This document shows, piece by piece, positions 52,983 through 63,058 of a stretch of DNA of 64,000 nucleotides; position 1 is the stretch's first letter; each line of letters opens with the position of its first letter. This stretch comes from Streptomyces capitiformicae. Its GTDB lineage: Bacteria; Actinomycetota; Actinomycetes; Streptomycetales; Streptomycetaceae. A program made the translations under genes and the position numbers. The stretch is taken from NCBI RefSeq assembly GCF_002214185.1, contig NZ_CP022161.1, forward strand, positions 4,773,767 through 4,837,766. The letters run 5' to 3'. The notes beneath the pieces are model-generated. The model had not been told where the DNA came from, did no database searches, and was given only the letters and a program-made list of their open reading frames with translations.

Positions 52983-54392
52983 TCACACGTCGAAGTACAG
53001 CTCGAACTCGTGCGGGTGCGGACGCAGCTGGAGCGGAGCGATCTCGTTGGCGCGCTTGTACTCGATCCACGTCTCGATCAGGTCGGACGTGAAGACGTCA
53101 CCGGCGAGCAGGAACTCGTGGTCGCGCTCGAGGGAGTCGAGGACGGCCGGGAGGGAGGTCGGGACCTGCGGAACGCCCGCGTGCTCCTCGGGGGCGAGCT
53201 CGTAGAGGTCCTTGTCGATCGGCTCGGCCGGCTCGATCTTGTTCTTGATGCCGTCCAGGCCCGCGAGGAGCAGAGCCGAGAAGGCGAGGTACGGGTTGCC
53301 GGAGGAGTCGGGTGCGCGGAACTCGACGCGCTTGGCCTTCGGGTTCGAACCCGTGATCGGGATACGCATGGCCGCAGAGCGGTTGCGCTGCGAGTACACC
53401 AGGTTGACCGGGGCCTCGAAGCCCGGCACCAGACGGTGGTACGAGTTCACCGTCGGGTTGGTGAACGCCAGCAGCGACGGGGCGTGCTTGAGGATGCCGC
53501 CGATGTAGTAGCGGGCGGTGTCCGACAGGCCCGCGTAACCGGCCTCGTCGTAGAACAGCGGGTCGCCGTTGCTCCACAGCGACTGGTGGACGTGCATGCC
53601 CGAGCCGTTGTCACCGAAGATCGGCTTCGGCATGAAGGTCGCGGTCTTGCCGTTGCGCCAGGCCACGTTCTTCACGATGTACTTGAAGAGCTGGAGGTCG
53701 TCGGCGGCGGCGAGCAGCGTGTTGAACTTGTAGTTGATCTCGGCCTGGCCGGCGGTGCCCACCTCGTGGTGCTGACGCTCGACCTTCAGGCCGGACTTCT
53801 CCAGCTCCAGGGAGATCTCGGCACGCAGGTCGGCGAAGTGGTCGACCGGCGGGACCGGGAAGTAACCGCCCTTGTAGCGGACCTTGTAACCGCGGTTGTC
53901 CTCCAGCGCACCGGTGTTCCAGGCGCCCGCCTCGGAGTCGATGTGGTAGAAGGACTCGTTCGACGAGGTGGCGAAGCGCACGCTGTCGAAGACGTAGAAC
54001 TCGGCCTCGGGACCGAAGTACGCGGTGTCGGCGATACCGGTGGAGGCCAGGTACGCCTCGGCCTTCTTCGCCACGTTCCGCGGGTCACGGGAGTACTGCT
54101 CGCCCGTGATCGGGTCGTGGATGAAGAAGTTGATGTTGACCGTCTTGTCCTTGCGGAACGGGTCGACACGCGCGGTGGACAGGTCGGCGCGCAGCGCCAT
54201 GTCGGACTCGTGGATGGCCTGGAAGCCGCGGATCGAGGAGCCGTCGAAGGCCAGCTCCTCGGCCGGGTCGAAGGCCTCAGCCGGCACTGTGAAGTGCTGC
54301 ATCACACCCGGCAGGTCGCAGAAGCGGACGTCGATGAACTTGACGTCCTTGTCCGCGATGAACTTCTTGGCCTCGTCGGCGTTCTGGAACAT
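52983..54392 (-). CDS. glnA: Glutamine synthetase type I
   Basis: A 469-residue dodecameric glutamine synthetase. Landmarks: [19 protein letters not shown] (latch region), [16 protein letters not shown], the active-site [10 protein letters not shown] (as [11 protein letters not shown]), [20 protein letters not shown] and the arginine region [13 protein letters not shown]. The tyrosine in [11 protein letters not shown] is the expected adenylylation site. ATG at 54392 follows GGAGGAG. Expression should respond to nitrogen through the GlnR box upstream. It gives the cell a second glutamine synthetase besides glnII at 9 kb. Confidence 0.96.
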   Translation of the reverse strand: MFQNADEAKKFIADKDVKFIDVRFCDLPGVMQHFTVPAEAFDPAEELAFDGSSIRGFQAIHESDMALRADLSTARVDPFRKDKTVNINFFIHDPITGEQYSRDPRNVAKKAEAYLASTGIADTAYFGPEAEFYVFDSVRFATSSNESFYHIDSEAGAWNTGALEDNRGYKVRYKGGYFPVPPVDHFADLRAEISLELEKSGLKVERQHHEVGTAGQAEINYKFNTLLAAADDLQLFKYIVKNVAWRNGKTATFMPKPIFGDNGSGMHVHQSLWSNGDPLFYDEAGYAGLSDTARYYIGGILKHAPSLLAFTNPTVNSYHRLVPGFEAPVNLVYSQRNRSAAMRIPITGSNPKAKRVEFRAPDSSGNPYLAFSALLLAGLDGIKNKIEPAEPIDKDLYELAPEEHAGVPQVPTSLPAVLDSLERDHEFLLAGDVFTSDLIETWIEYKRANEIAPLQLRPHPHEFELYFDV

Positions 54393-54488
54393 CCAGCTCC
54401 TCCTACTCCCGACCGTCCCGCCGGGGTGGTAGTTCGTTCGTGCGGCCAGTGCGGTGGCACACGCTGCCTTCGACACTAGGGACGCGTG

Positions 54489-54526
54489 GTTTCTCGTACG
54501 TGACCCATTTGTTTCGCTCAAGTTAA
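54489..54526 (-). promoter_or_regulatory. GlnR box of glnA
   Basis: Minus-strand half-sites TTAAC, GAAAC, GTCAC and GAAAC are each separated by 6 bases, about 100 bases upstream of glnA. This is the full double GlnR box, closer to consensus than the glnII one. Confidence 0.88.
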
Positions 54527-54589
54527 TCGGACATCCTGCCCCGCCCCCCACCTGTCCATATGTCAAAACGGTCGCAGTACCGTGGTCGG

Positions 54590-55057
54590 GTGGACAAGAG
54601 GCAAGCAATCGGTTCGTGGCTCTCCGGCCCCCGCGCGGCCGCGGAAGAGGCGGGTGTCGACTTCGGATACCGGGGTGAACAGCTCGGTCTGCCGGAGGAG
54701 GGGCCGGGCTCCATCGCCCGCCCCGGCCGGCGCCTCGGCGCACTGGCCGTCGACTGGGGGCTGTGCCTCTTGATCGCATACGGTTTGATCACCGACGGCT
54801 ACGATCAGGCGACCAGTAACTGGGCCCTGCTCATCTTCTTCCTGCTCCACGCCCTGACGCTGGGCACGGTCGGCTTCACTCCGGGTAAGCGCCTCTTCGG
54901 CCTCCGCGTGGTCGCCCAGGACACCGGCGCCGTGAACCCCCTGCGCGCCCTCATCCGTACGGTCCTCCTCTGCCTCGCGATCCCCGCCCTGGTCTGGGAC
55001 CGCGACGGGCGGGGGCTGCACGACCGGCTGGCGCGGACGGTCGAGGTCAGGATCTGA
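54590..55057 (+). CDS. RDD family membrane protein
   Basis: A 155-residue protein: a hydrophilic start ([18 protein letters not shown]), then the RDD domain with [20 protein letters not shown], a second and third membrane helix, the signature [14 protein letters not shown] and the end [21 protein letters not shown] proteins are small membrane proteins, some linked to ion or metal handling. The GTG at 54590 matches the start of homologues; an ATG at 54560 in the same frame adds a tail with no ribosome site. Divergent from glnA. Confidence 0.85.
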   Translation: MDKRQAIGSWLSGPRAAAEEAGVDFGYRGEQLGLPEEGPGSIARPGRRLGALAVDWGLCLLIAYGLITDGYDQATSNWALLIFFLLHALTLGTVGFTPGKRLFGLRVVAQDTGAVNPLRALIRTVLLCLAIPALVWDRDGRGLHDRLARTVEVRI

Positions 55058-55080
55058 GGCGGATTTCGGGAGTGCGACGA

Positions 55081-55110
55081 AGGGGCGCCCGGATCACTCC
55101 GGGCGCCCCT
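55081..55110. terminator. Bidirectional terminator hairpin
   Basis: A 13-bp stem (55081-55093 with 55098-55110) around a 4-base loop, between the convergent RDD and DUF4191 genes. Confidence 0.88.
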
Positions 55111-55130
55111 TCGTCGTAGCAGGGGAGGAA

Positions 55131-55832
55131 TCAGCGGGCCTTCGGGCCGCCCTTCGGCATGCGCATGCCCTTAGGCATAGGACCCTTTGGCAATGGCATG
55201 TTGCTCATGAGATCCCCCATGGCACGCAGCCGGTCGTTGGTGGCGGTCACCTGGGGGCCGGAGAGGACGCGGGGCAGCTTCAGCATGGTCGTGCGGAGCT
55301 TCTTCAGCTCGACCTGGCCCTCGCCGGTGCCCACGACGAGGTCGTGCACCGGCACGTCCGCCACGATCCGGGCCATCTTCTTCTTCTCGGCGGCCAGCAG
55401 GCCCTTGACCCGGTTCGGGTTGCCCTCGGCGACCAGGACGATGCCGGCCTTGCCGACGGCCCGGTGCACCACGTCCTGGCTGCGGTTCATCGCCACCGCC
55501 GGAGTGGTGGTCCAGCCGCGGCCCACGTTGTCCAGTACCGCCGCGGCGGCACCCGGCTGGCCCTCCATCTGCCCGAACGCGGCACGCTCGGCCCGGCGTC
55601 CGAAGACGATCGCCGTCGCGAGGAACGCGATCAGGAGGCCGAAGATACCGAGATAGATGGGGTGACCGATCAAGAAACCGATCGCGAGGAAGACACCGAA
55701 GGTGATGATTCCGATAGCCGCGAGTACAAGACCGATCTTCTTGTCGGCCCTGCGGGTCATCTTGTACGTGAGGGCGATCTGCTTGAGTCGCCCGGGGTTC
55801 GCAGCGTCCGCTGCGGTTTCCTTCCTCGCCAT
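55131..55832 (-). CDS. DUF4191 membrane protein
   Basis: A 233-residue conserved actinobacterial protein. Residues 15-80 contain two membrane helices (IGLVLAAIGIITFGVFLAIG, IYLGIFGLLIAFLATAIVFG). The cytoplasmic part carries AVLDNVGRGWTTTPAVA, VVHRAVGKAGIVLVAEG and ALL-type helices, ending in a basic Met/Pro/Lys/Gly tail. It is commonly encoded next to lipA, as here; function unknown. Confidence 0.88.
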   Translation of the reverse strand: MARKETAADAANPGRLKQIALTYKMTRRADKKIGLVLAAIGIITFGVFLAIGFLIGHPIYLGIFGLLIAFLATAIVFGRRAERAAFGQMEGQPGAAAAVLDNVGRGWTTTPAVAMNRSQDVVHRAVGKAGIVLVAEGNPNRVKGLLAAEKKKMARIVADVPVHDLVVGTGEGQVELKKLRTTMLKLPRVLSGPQVTATNDRLRAMGDLMSNMPLPKGPMPKGMRMPKGGPKAR

Positions 55833-55991
55833 GGCACGAAGTCTACGTGCCAGGCAAAGCGAGGACGACGGCGGTGCCGGTGGGGACCGGTGACCGGCGA
55901 AACGCTGGGGAGCGGCGCCGGGCGGCGGCGGTACCGGGGTGGAGCGGGCGGTGACGCGAGCGGTGGAGCGGTGGAGCGGTGAGGCGGTGGG

Positions 55992-56195
55992 TTACGACAG
56001 GCGTGCGGAGACGGCCTCTTCGAGGACGCGCTCGGCCTCGACACGGTCCTTGGCGCGGCGGCGGTCCTCCAGGACGGAGGTCCAGGCGTTGCGACGGGCG
56101 GTGCGCTGGCCGCCGCTCATGAGCAGCGACTCGACGGCACGGAGTGCATCGGTGAACGACGGGATGGCGGTGGCGCGTACGGGCGCGGCCTGCAT
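55992..56195 (-). CDS. Small conserved hypothetical protein
   Basis: A 67-residue basic protein, mostly helical (IPSFTDALRAVESLLMSGGQ, DRVEAERVLEEAVSARLS). No membrane segment or known motif. The ATG at 56195 follows a GGGGGGA stretch; an upstream start at 56261 lacks one. Position between DUF4191 and lipA is typical for Streptomyces. Confidence 0.65.
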   Translation of the reverse strand: MQAAPVRATAIPSFTDALRAVESLLMSGGQRTARRNAWTSVLEDRRRAKDRVEAERVLEEAVSARLS

Positions 56196-56464
56196 GATGT
56201 AGGTCCCCCCTCGGGAGTGGTGCTCTGGTGAGAGCTGTACCGGGTGTAAAACCAGGGTCACTGATTGGTGTTACCAGGGCGTGACCGACCGGTCAAACAC
56301 CAATGAAACCTTGATGGGCGCCCCTTAAACCCCGACGCGGCCCCGACAGGGCCCTCATCTGCGAGGACGGTCGGGACCGCGGTCAATCGGCCATTACTGG
56401 CGGGTAGCCACTTGTGTGCAGGTTCACACGATTGGCTGGCACTGCGTGCCATTTGGCGTAGGGG

Positions 56465-57430
56465 TCAGACGGCCTGCGAAGCGATGTACGTGCCACGCTT
56501 CTCGACGGCCATCTGGTACAGGCGGCCGGCGCGGTAAGAGGAGCGGACGAGCGGGCCGGACATCACGCCGGAGAAGCCGATCTCGTCGGCCTCCTGCTTC
56601 AGTTCGACGAACTCCTGCGGCTTGACCCAGCGCTCCACTGGGTGGTGGCGGACGCTCGGGCGCAGGTACTGGGTGATGGTGACCAGCTCGCAGCCGGCGT
56701 CGTGCAGCTGCCGGAGTGTCTCGCTGACCTCCTCGCGGGTCTCGCCCATGCCGAGGATCAGGTTCGACTTGGTGACCAGGCCGTAGTCACGGGCTTCGGT
56801 GATGACCTTCAGGGAGCGCTCGTAGCGGAAGCCGGGACGGATGCGCTTGAAGATGCGGGGAACCGTCTCGACGTTGTGCGCGAAGACCTCGGGGCGGGAG
56901 GCGAAGACCTCCTCCAGCAGCTCCGGGACGGCGTTGAAGTCGGGGGCGAGGAGCTCGACCTTGGTCTGGCCGGCCTCGCGGTCGGCGGTCTGCTCGTGGA
57001 TCTGCCGTACGGTCTCGGCGTACAGCCAGGCGCCGCCGTCGGGGAGGTCGTCGCGGGCGACGCCGGTGATGGTGGCGTAGTTCAGGTCCATGGTGACCAC
57101 GGACTCGCCGACGCGGCGGGGCTCGTCGCGGTCCAGCGCCTCGGGCTTGCCGGTGTCGATCTGGCAGAAGTCGCAGCGGCGGGTGCACTGGTCGCCGCCG
57201 ATGAGGAACGTCGCCTCGCGGTCTTCCCAGCACTCGTAGATGTTCGGACAGCCCGCCTCCTGGCAGACCGTGTGCAGGCCCTCGCTCTTCACGAGGCTCT
57301 GCATCTTCGTGTACTCGGGGCCCATTTTCGCCCGGGTCTTGATCCACTCGGGCTTGCGCTCGATGGGGGTCTGGCTGTTGCGGACCTCCAGGCGCAGCAT
57401 CTTGCGTCCGTCGGGTGAGACTGCGGACAC
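56465..57430 (-). CDS. lipA: Lipoyl synthase
   Basis: A 321-residue radical-SAM enzyme that inserts two sulfurs into octanoyl groups on lipoate-dependent enzymes. The N-terminal auxiliary-cluster cysteines are in [16 protein letters not shown], the radical-SAM cluster in [10 protein letters not shown], and the C-terminal serine ligand in [10 protein letters not shown]. All are conserved. GTG at 57430 after GGGAG. Lies downstream of lipB, which supplies its octanoylated substrate. Confidence 0.96.
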   Translation of the reverse strand: MSAVSPDGRKMLRLEVRNSQTPIERKPEWIKTRAKMGPEYTKMQSLVKSEGLHTVCQEAGCPNIYECWEDREATFLIGGDQCTRRCDFCQIDTGKPEALDRDEPRRVGESVVTMDLNYATITGVARDDLPDGGAWLYAETVRQIHEQTADREAGQTKVELLAPDFNAVPELLEEVFASRPEVFAHNVETVPRIFKRIRPGFRYERSLKVITEARDYGLVTKSNLILGMGETREEVSETLRQLHDAGCELVTITQYLRPSVRHHPVERWVKPQEFVELKQEADEIGFSGVMSGPLVRSSYRAGRLYQMAVEKRGTYIASQAV

Positions 57431-57656
57431 ATCGGCTCCCTGTGCTTCGATTCTTCGGCGTACACCAGGGTACGCCCGTACGGTTCTCGGTCCCCTGGGT
57501 GGGCAACCTTCACCATCGGGGTGGCATTCCCTTCGCCCCCGCCGCCCCTACCCGTCCCGTCCCAGGGGCTGCCGCCCCTTCGGCCCCCGCATCAGAGCTC
57601 GGCTGGATGGGGGTTGGTTGGCGGGTGCGGGTTGTACGTGGTTGATCGCGCAGTTC

Positions 57657-57705
57657 CCCGCGCCCCTGAAAACCCGGGCGCGTCCCCTGCTTTCAGGGGC
57701 GCGGG
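57657..57705. terminator. Inverted repeat after lipB
   Basis: A perfect 15-bp stem (57657-57671 with 57691-57705) built from the dispersed Streptomyces motif CCCGCGCCCCTGAAA. The same motif recurs at 61936-61961 and, in part, near 14235-14250. It lies just past the lipB stop codon. Confidence 0.75.
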
Positions 57706-57722
57706 CAGTACCAGGTCCGCCG

Positions 57723-58514
57723 CTACGCCGACGCCCGTTCCACCTCGCGCGGCTTCAGGTCCGCGTTCTCCAGTACGTCCCGCAAGTGCTTCTCGGCCAC
57801 CGGGAGGACCTCGGCGATCGTGATGTCGCGCCCGAGTTCGTTCGCCAAGGACGTGACGCCGGCGTCACGGATGCCGCAGGGGATGATGCGGTCGAACCAC
57901 ACGTTGTCCGGGTTCACGTTCAGTGCGAAGCCATGCATCGTGACGCCCTTGGCGACGCGGATACCGATCGCCGCGACCTTGCGGTCCTCGCGCCGCTGCC
58001 CGGCGTTGGAGGGCGCGTACTCCGGCCCGTTCATCCGGGGGTCGAACTCCTCGTCGGTCATCCGGGGGTCCAGGTCCAGAGAGAGCCCGCCCAACCGCTG
58101 CTCGACCGGGTCGCCGAGCACCCACACCCCGCTGCGGCCCTCGACCCGGGTGGTTTCCAGGCCGAACTCCGCGCACGTACGGATCAGAGCCTCTTCGAGG
58201 CGCCGTACGTGGGCGACGACGTCCACCGGGCGGGGCAGCTTCTGGATCGGATAGCCCACCAGCTGCCCCGGCCCGTGCCAGGTGATCTTGCCGCCGCGGT
58301 CGACGTCCACGACGGGCGTACCGTCGAGGGGGCGCTCGTTGTCGGCCGTGCGCCGGCCCGCCGTGTAGACCGGGGGGTGCTCCAGGAGCAGCACGGTGTC
58401 GTCGATGTCGTCGGCGAAGCGCGCCGCGTGCACCCGGCGCTGCTCGTCCCACGCCTCCCGGTACTCGACGGCCTCCGTGCCGAACCCCATGCGGACGAAC
58501 CGCAACCCACTCAC
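57723..58514 (-). CDS. lipB: Lipoyl(octanoyl) transferase
   Basis: A 263-residue enzyme moving octanoate from acyl carrier protein to lipoyl domains. Active-site region is [14 protein letters not shown], the catalytic Cys is in [14 protein letters not shown], and the Lys is in [16 protein letters not shown]. An insertion between them, [18 protein letters not shown], is longer than in E. coli LipB. GTG at 58514 is chosen for GGGAGG 8 bases upstream; the longer frame to 58802 has no support. Confidence 0.93.
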   Translation of the reverse strand: MSGLRFVRMGFGTEAVEYREAWDEQRRVHAARFADDIDDTVLLLEHPPVYTAGRRTADNERPLDGTPVVDVDRGGKITWHGPGQLVGYPIQKLPRPVDVVAHVRRLEEALIRTCAEFGLETTRVEGRSGVWVLGDPVEQRLGGLSLDLDPRMTDEEFDPRMNGPEYAPSNAGQRREDRKVAAIGIRVAKGVTMHGFALNVNPDNVWFDRIIPCGIRDAGVTSLANELGRDITIAEVLPVAEKHLRDVLENADLKPREVERASA

Positions 58515-58878
58515 GGCAAGCGCCTCCCTCGGCGGTACGGCCGTGCGGCGGTACCGCGATAACTGTGTCAGCCAAGCTGCGTCAGGCACATACGCGCCCA
58601 CGCCACTGTACGACCGTACGACCGGGTGTCGTACCCGTGCCCGCCCGGCGTAGTCCGTGACCGCCCGGCGTACGACGGGAAGCACCGGCGCGTGACGGAG
58701 GCCCTTCTCGTCAGCCGTGCAGCGAATCCTCACACGATCGGATGAATGGACGCGGAAGTGTGCGATCGGACGCTTACTCTCCGCTACATTCGCGCCGTTC
58801 ACAAGGCCGCAAAAGGCTTCTCACCAGGCAATCCGGGAAACCCCGCCGACACCCGGAAGGCAGGAGACCGCACCGCAG
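58515..58878. other. Divergent intergenic region between lipB and the TPR regulator
   Basis: About 360 bases without a gene. Contains short GC-rich direct repeats (GCCCGGCGTA at about 58643 and 58664). The less GC-rich stretch at 58735-58810 is the probable promoter region of the rightward regulator. Confidence 0.4.
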
Positions 58879-60318
58879 ATGACGGAACGACCCGCGCAGC
58901 GCACCCCCAACCGCCAGCTCGCCGCCCTCATCGCAGAAGCGGGGTTCTCGAACGCGGGACTAGCGCGCCGTGTGGACCAGCTCGGTCTCGAACACGGCCT
59001 CGATCTCAGATATGACAAGACGTCGGTCACCCGATGGCTGCGCGGTCAGCAGCCCAGGGGTACGACCCCCGCGCTCATCGCCGAGGTGTTCACCCGCCGC
59101 CTCGGCCGCAGGCTCACCGCCCAGGACCTCGGCCTGGACGCCTGCGCCCCCGTGTACGCGGGGCTGGAGTTCGCCGCGACCCCCGAGGAGGCCATCGACA
59201 TCGTCAGCGGGCTGTGGCGCAAGGACTCCGGCAGCCATGCCGAGCTGCGGAAGATCGCCTTCACCCCCGCCGGGCTCGTCGTGCCGAGCCGGGACTGGCT
59301 GATCGGCCGCGCCGACGACCGGGTGGGCCGGGGTGATCCGGGCGCCACCCGCGTCCCCCCGCAGGGCCGCCCGGCCCTGCCCCGGCAGCGCGGCCAGAGC
59401 GAGCGCGGCCCCGGCCAGAAGGTCACCGGCGGGGACATCGCCGCTCTCCGCTCGGTCGGTGAACTCTTCCGCGCCCTCGACGACGCCTACGGCGGCGGCC
59501 ACGCCCGCCAGGCCCTGGTGCGCTACCTGGAGCACGAGGCCGAGCCGATGCTGCGCGGCGCGTACGGCGAACAGACCGGCCGGCGGCTGTTCGCCGCCGC
59601 CGCCGACCTCACCCGGCTGGCCGGCTGGACCTCGTACGACATCGGTGCCCACGGGCTCGCCCAGCGGTACTTCGTGCAGGCGCTGCGGCTGGCGCAGGCG
59701 GCGGGGGACCGGGCGTACGGGGCGTACGTGCTGGTCACGATGAGCCGTCAGGCGGTCTATCTGGGGCACGGACGGGAGGCCGTGCAGCTCGCGCGCGTCG
59801 CCCAGCAGGGCGTCGGGTCGGCCGTACCGCCGGTCGTGCAGTCGCTGCTGCACGCCGTCGAGGCGCGCGGGCACGCGGTGCTCGGGGAGGTGCGGGCCTC
59901 CACGGCCGCGCTGGTCCGGGCCGAGCGGGCCCTGGAGACGGCCCGGCCCGGGGACGAAGTCCCCTACTGGGCGCGGTTCTTCGACGAGGCCCAGCTCGCC
60001 GACGAGTTCGGGCACTGCCACCGCGACCTCCAGCAGTACCGCGCGGCCGCCCAGCACGCCGAGCGCTCCCTGCAACTGAGGGCGCCCGCCTACGCCCGTA
60101 GCCGCCTCTTCTGCCGCGTCGTCCTCGCCTCCGCCCGCCTGGGCCTCGGTGAGCTCGACCAGGCCTGTCAGCTGGGCGCGGAGGCCGCCGGGCAGGCCGC
60201 CGAGATGCGGTCGGTACGGGCGGTGGAGTACGTACGGGACTTCGAGCGCAGGTTGGAGCCGTACCGGGACGCGGCGCCGGTCCGGGGGTATCGGGACAAG
60301 GTGGCGGCGTTGGGGTAG
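58879..60318 (+). CDS. Transcriptional regulator with N-terminal HTH and TPR-like repeats
   Basis: A 479-residue protein. The first 90 residues form a helix-turn-helix region (GFSNAGLARRVDQLGLEHG, DKTSVTRWLRGQQPRG), and the rest is helical repeats of TPR type (RYFVQALRLAQAAGDRAYGA, QYRAAAQHAERSLQLRAPAY, GLGELDQACQLGAEAAGQ). This architecture is that of the Streptomyces NsdA-like pleiotropic regulators, which affect development and antibiotic production. ATG at 58879 after AGGAGA; the longer frame from 58717 is not supported. Confidence 0.8.
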   Translation: MTERPAQRTPNRQLAALIAEAGFSNAGLARRVDQLGLEHGLDLRYDKTSVTRWLRGQQPRGTTPALIAEVFTRRLGRRLTAQDLGLDACAPVYAGLEFAATPEEAIDIVSGLWRKDSGSHAELRKIAFTPAGLVVPSRDWLIGRADDRVGRGDPGATRVPPQGRPALPRQRGQSERGPGQKVTGGDIAALRSVGELFRALDDAYGGGHARQALVRYLEHEAEPMLRGAYGEQTGRRLFAAAADLTRLAGWTSYDIGAHGLAQRYFVQALRLAQAAGDRAYGAYVLVTMSRQAVYLGHGREAVQLARVAQQGVGSAVPPVVQSLLHAVEARGHAVLGEVRASTAALVRAERALETARPGDEVPYWARFFDEAQLADEFGHCHRDLQQYRAAAQHAERSLQLRAPAYARSRLFCRVVLASARLGLGELDQACQLGAEAAGQAAEMRSVRAVEYVRDFERRLEPYRDAAPVRGYRDKVAALG

Positions 60319-60329
60319 CGGGACGATGC

Positions 60330-60366
60330 GGAAGGGGCGCCCGACGGCAGGTCGGGCGCCCCTTCC
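60330..60366. terminator. Strong bidirectional terminator
   Basis: A 16-bp perfect stem (60330-60345 with 60351-60366) and 5-base loop between the convergent regulator and FAD oxidoreductase genes. Confidence 0.9.
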
Positions 60367-60371
60367 CTCGT

Positions 60372-61772
60372 TCAGGCGGCCGTTTCCAGGGGCTCTTCCT
60401 GTGGCGTCGGGTGGGCGTCGAGGTCGGTGAGGATGGCGTGGGCGGCTCGGCGGGCCGAGTGGAGGGCGCCCTGGACGGTGCTGGTGTCGCGGTGGTCGCC
60501 GCAGACGTAGAGGCCGGCGAGGAGGCGTACCGGGCGGCGCGGGTCGTGCGGTGCGGGCATCGCGGGAACGGCCTCGGGGGTGTGGTGGACCGCGAGGAGC
60601 TCCCAGCGGGTCGTGGACGTCCGGTAGAGACGGGCCAGTTGGACGCGGACCGTGGCGTCGAGGTGCGCGGGGTCCGGGGGAGTTCCCAGCACAGTGGACG
60701 TGATCAGCGCACGGCCCGCCGGAGCCCGGGCCGGGTCGACCTGGCTGATGACCGCCGTGTGCGAGACGGGCCCGCCGCGGTCCGCGTCGAGGAGCAGCGC
60801 CGGTTCGCCGAGCGGGGCCTCGTCCGTCGCATGGTGCAGGACCGTCACCGGGTGGAACTCCGGTACACGCAGCCCGGGGAGCAGTTCCGCTGCGGACCGG
60901 GCGTCCGTGGCCAGCACCACGGACCGGCAGGGGAGTTCGCCGTGGTCCGCCGTCGTCACCGAGGTCGTGCTGACCGCGGTGGCCCGGACCCCCGTGCGGA
61001 CGGTGCCCGGCGGAAGGGCGGCCGCGAGGAGCTCCGGCAGGGTGTCGGCGCCGCCCTCGGGTATGCACAGCCGGCCCGTCGCGAAGGCGTGCAGGGCCAG
61101 GTCGGCGCAGCGGCTGGAGGTCTGGAGCGCCGGGTCCGCGAGGAGGGCGGCCAGCAGCGGCCGTACGAAACCGTCGATCGTCCGGGGCGGGAACCCCCGG
61201 GTCGCCAGCGCTTCGGCGATCGGTACCTCCGCCCGGTTGGCGAGCCGCTCCGGCGCGGTCGCGGCGAGCCGGCCCAGGGCCATGGCCAGTCGGGACTGGT
61301 CGGCGGGGGAGCCCAGACGGCCCTGGTTGCGGGGCAGCCGGGGGGCGCTTGCGAGGGCGCGCGCGGCTGTAAGTGCGCCCCTTGCGCTTCGGAGGGTCGG
61401 GGTGGCGCCGGCGCGGTGATGATGGCCGTCGGCGTGCAGCAGGACGCCGGGGGCGAACGGGCGCAGCGGCAGGGTGTCCAGGCCCGGTGTTCGACGCAGT
61501 TCGGGGTAGGACGTGGAGAGCAGGGGGGCGGTGCGGTCGAGGCGGAAGCCGTCGATTTTCTCCGTGGTCATCCGGCCGCCGATGGCCGGCGTGGCCTCCA
61601 GGACGGTGGTCGTCAGACCGGCCCTGGTCAGATGGCCGGCCGCCGCGAGGCCGGCCACGCCGGCTCCCACGACGATGACGTCCACGGGTTCCGTGTCGGC
61701 TGAGTACGTCGATTGGTACACCGGCTCAAGCACGTGCCCCTCCCGAGGTCGCGCGGCTGCTGGGGAGGTCAT
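60372..61772 (-). CDS. FAD-dependent amine-oxidase-like oxidoreductase
   Basis: A 466-residue flavoprotein with VDVIVVGAGVAGLAAAGHL for FAD binding, the second FAD motif TVLEATPAIGGRMTTEKIDG, and the C-terminal VCGDHRDTSTVQGALHSARR typical of the amine-oxidase/phytoene-desaturase superfamily. Substrate unknown. Start is taken as ATG 61772; a GTG at 61733 with GAGGGG upstream is a good alternative. Confidence 0.8.
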   Translation of the reverse strand: MTSPAAARPREGHVLEPVYQSTYSADTEPVDVIVVGAGVAGLAAAGHLTRAGLTTTVLEATPAIGGRMTTEKIDGFRLDRTAPLLSTSYPELRRTPGLDTLPLRPFAPGVLLHADGHHHRAGATPTLRSARGALTAARALASAPRLPRNQGRLGSPADQSRLAMALGRLAATAPERLANRAEVPIAEALATRGFPPRTIDGFVRPLLAALLADPALQTSSRCADLALHAFATGRLCIPEGGADTLPELLAAALPPGTVRTGVRATAVSTTSVTTADHGELPCRSVVLATDARSAAELLPGLRVPEFHPVTVLHHATDEAPLGEPALLLDADRGGPVSHTAVISQVDPARAPAGRALITSTVLGTPPDPAHLDATVRVQLARLYRTSTTRWELLAVHHTPEAVPAMPAPHDPRRPVRLLAGLYVCGDHRDTSTVQGALHSARRAAHAILTDLDAHPTPQEEPLETAA

Positions 61773-61935
61773 GCCCCCCACGCCCTTCTGGAATACCTGA
61801 GTTCGCGACGAGGATGAAGGGGCGGGGGCGGGCCGGGGAAGTAGCGTGTGACCTCGCACGGGGGCATGGGCGCGTCGGCCGTGCGCCCGGCGTCCGGCCC
61901 GGAGGGTTTCGCCCCCGCCGTGCACATCGACACAG

Positions 61936-61961
61936 CCCCGCGCCCCTGAAGGGGCGCGGGG
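61936..61961. terminator. Hairpin of the dispersed GCGCCCC motif
   Basis: CCCCGCGCCCC at 61936-61946 pairs exactly with 61951-61961 across a TGAA loop. It is placed after the TIGR01777 gene, which ends at 62021, and is followed by the familiar GAACTGCGCGA flank of this Streptomyces repeat. Confidence 0.8.
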
Positions 61962-62020
61962 AACTGCGCGACAAGCCACGAACAACCCGCACCCGCCAAC
62001 GAAACCGCGCCCCCGAGTTC

Positions 62021-62986
62021 TTAGGCGGACCGGCTCTCCGCGGAGCGAATCGCTTCCTCGATCCCCGGATGCGCGAACTCGAACCCCGACTCCAGCAGCC
62101 GCGCAGGCACCGCGCGCGTACTGCCGAGCACATCCCCGGACACCTCGCCGAGGACGAGGCGCAGCACGGGCGCCGGCACGGTGAAGAGGGTGGGCCGGCG
62201 TAGGACCCGGCCCATGGCCGCGGTGATCTCACGGTTGGTCAGCGGCTCCGGCGCCGTCAGGTTGAACGGCCCGGACAGCGACGGCGAGTCGATGAGATGA
62301 CGCAACGCCGCGACCTCGTCCCGCAGCGCGATGAAGCTCCAGTACTGCCGCCCGTCCCCCATCCGCCCCCCGAGCCCGGCCTTGAACAGCGGGAACAACG
62401 GCCCCCACGCGCCCCCATCCCGGGCCACCACCAGCCCCGTACGGGCGAACACCGTCCGGATCCCGGCAGCCGACGCGGCCTCCGTCGCCCCCTCCCACTC
62501 CACACACAGCGACGGCAGGAACCCCTCCCCGGCCGGCGCCGACTCGTCCACCACCCGGTCGCCCGTGGAGCCGTAGAACCCGATCGCGCTGCCGTTGACG
62601 AACACTCCGGGCGGCGCGTCCAGGGACGCCACGGCCTTGGCGAGCGTCGAGGTGCCGAGCACCCGGCTGCGGCGGATCGTCGCCTTGTACGCCTTCGTCC
62701 AGCGACGGGACGCGACCCCCGCGCCGGCGAGGTTCACCACGGCCGCGCACCCCTCCAGCGCCGCCGCGTCGACCCGCCCGGCCTCCGGATCCCAGCGCGC
62801 CTCGTCCCGCGCCCGCGGCTCCCGCCGTACGAGCCGCACCACCTCGTACCCGTCCGCCATGAGGGAACGGGTCAGCGCCGAACCGATCAGACCGGACGCC
62901 CCGGTGATCACGACACGGGAACCGGGCGGCACGGAGGGCACGGGCGGCACGGGCGGCACGGGCGGCACGGACGCATCATCGTTCAT
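62021..62986 (-). CDS. TIGR01777 family SDR protein
   Basis: A 321-residue short-chain dehydrogenase-like protein of the TIGR01777 (SulA-like) epimerase family. The N-terminus has a Pro-Val repeat coded by a 9-base tandem repeat, then the nucleotide motif VVITGASGLIGSAL, AAVVNLAGAGVASRRWT, the FVNGSAIGFYGSTGDRVVDE active-site stretch and a C-terminal DUF1731-type end (RRPTLFTVPAPVLRLVLGE). Physiological substrate unknown. ATG at 62986. Confidence 0.85.
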   Translation of the reverse strand: MNDDASVPPVPPVPPVPSVPPGSRVVITGASGLIGSALTRSLMADGYEVVRLVRREPRARDEARWDPEAGRVDAAALEGCAAVVNLAGAGVASRRWTKAYKATIRRSRVLGTSTLAKAVASLDAPPGVFVNGSAIGFYGSTGDRVVDESAPAGEGFLPSLCVEWEGATEAASAAGIRTVFARTGLVVARDGGAWGPLFPLFKAGLGGRMGDGRQYWSFIALRDEVAALRHLIDSPSLSGPFNLTAPEPLTNREITAAMGRVLRRPTLFTVPAPVLRLVLGEVSGDVLGSTRAVPARLLESGFEFAHPGIEEAIRSAESRSA

Positions 62987-63058
62987 GCCCCCATCCTGCC
63001 GGTCAGCGGCCGAGCATGTGGGCCAGGCGTGACGTACGGCCGCCGTACAGTGACCGGC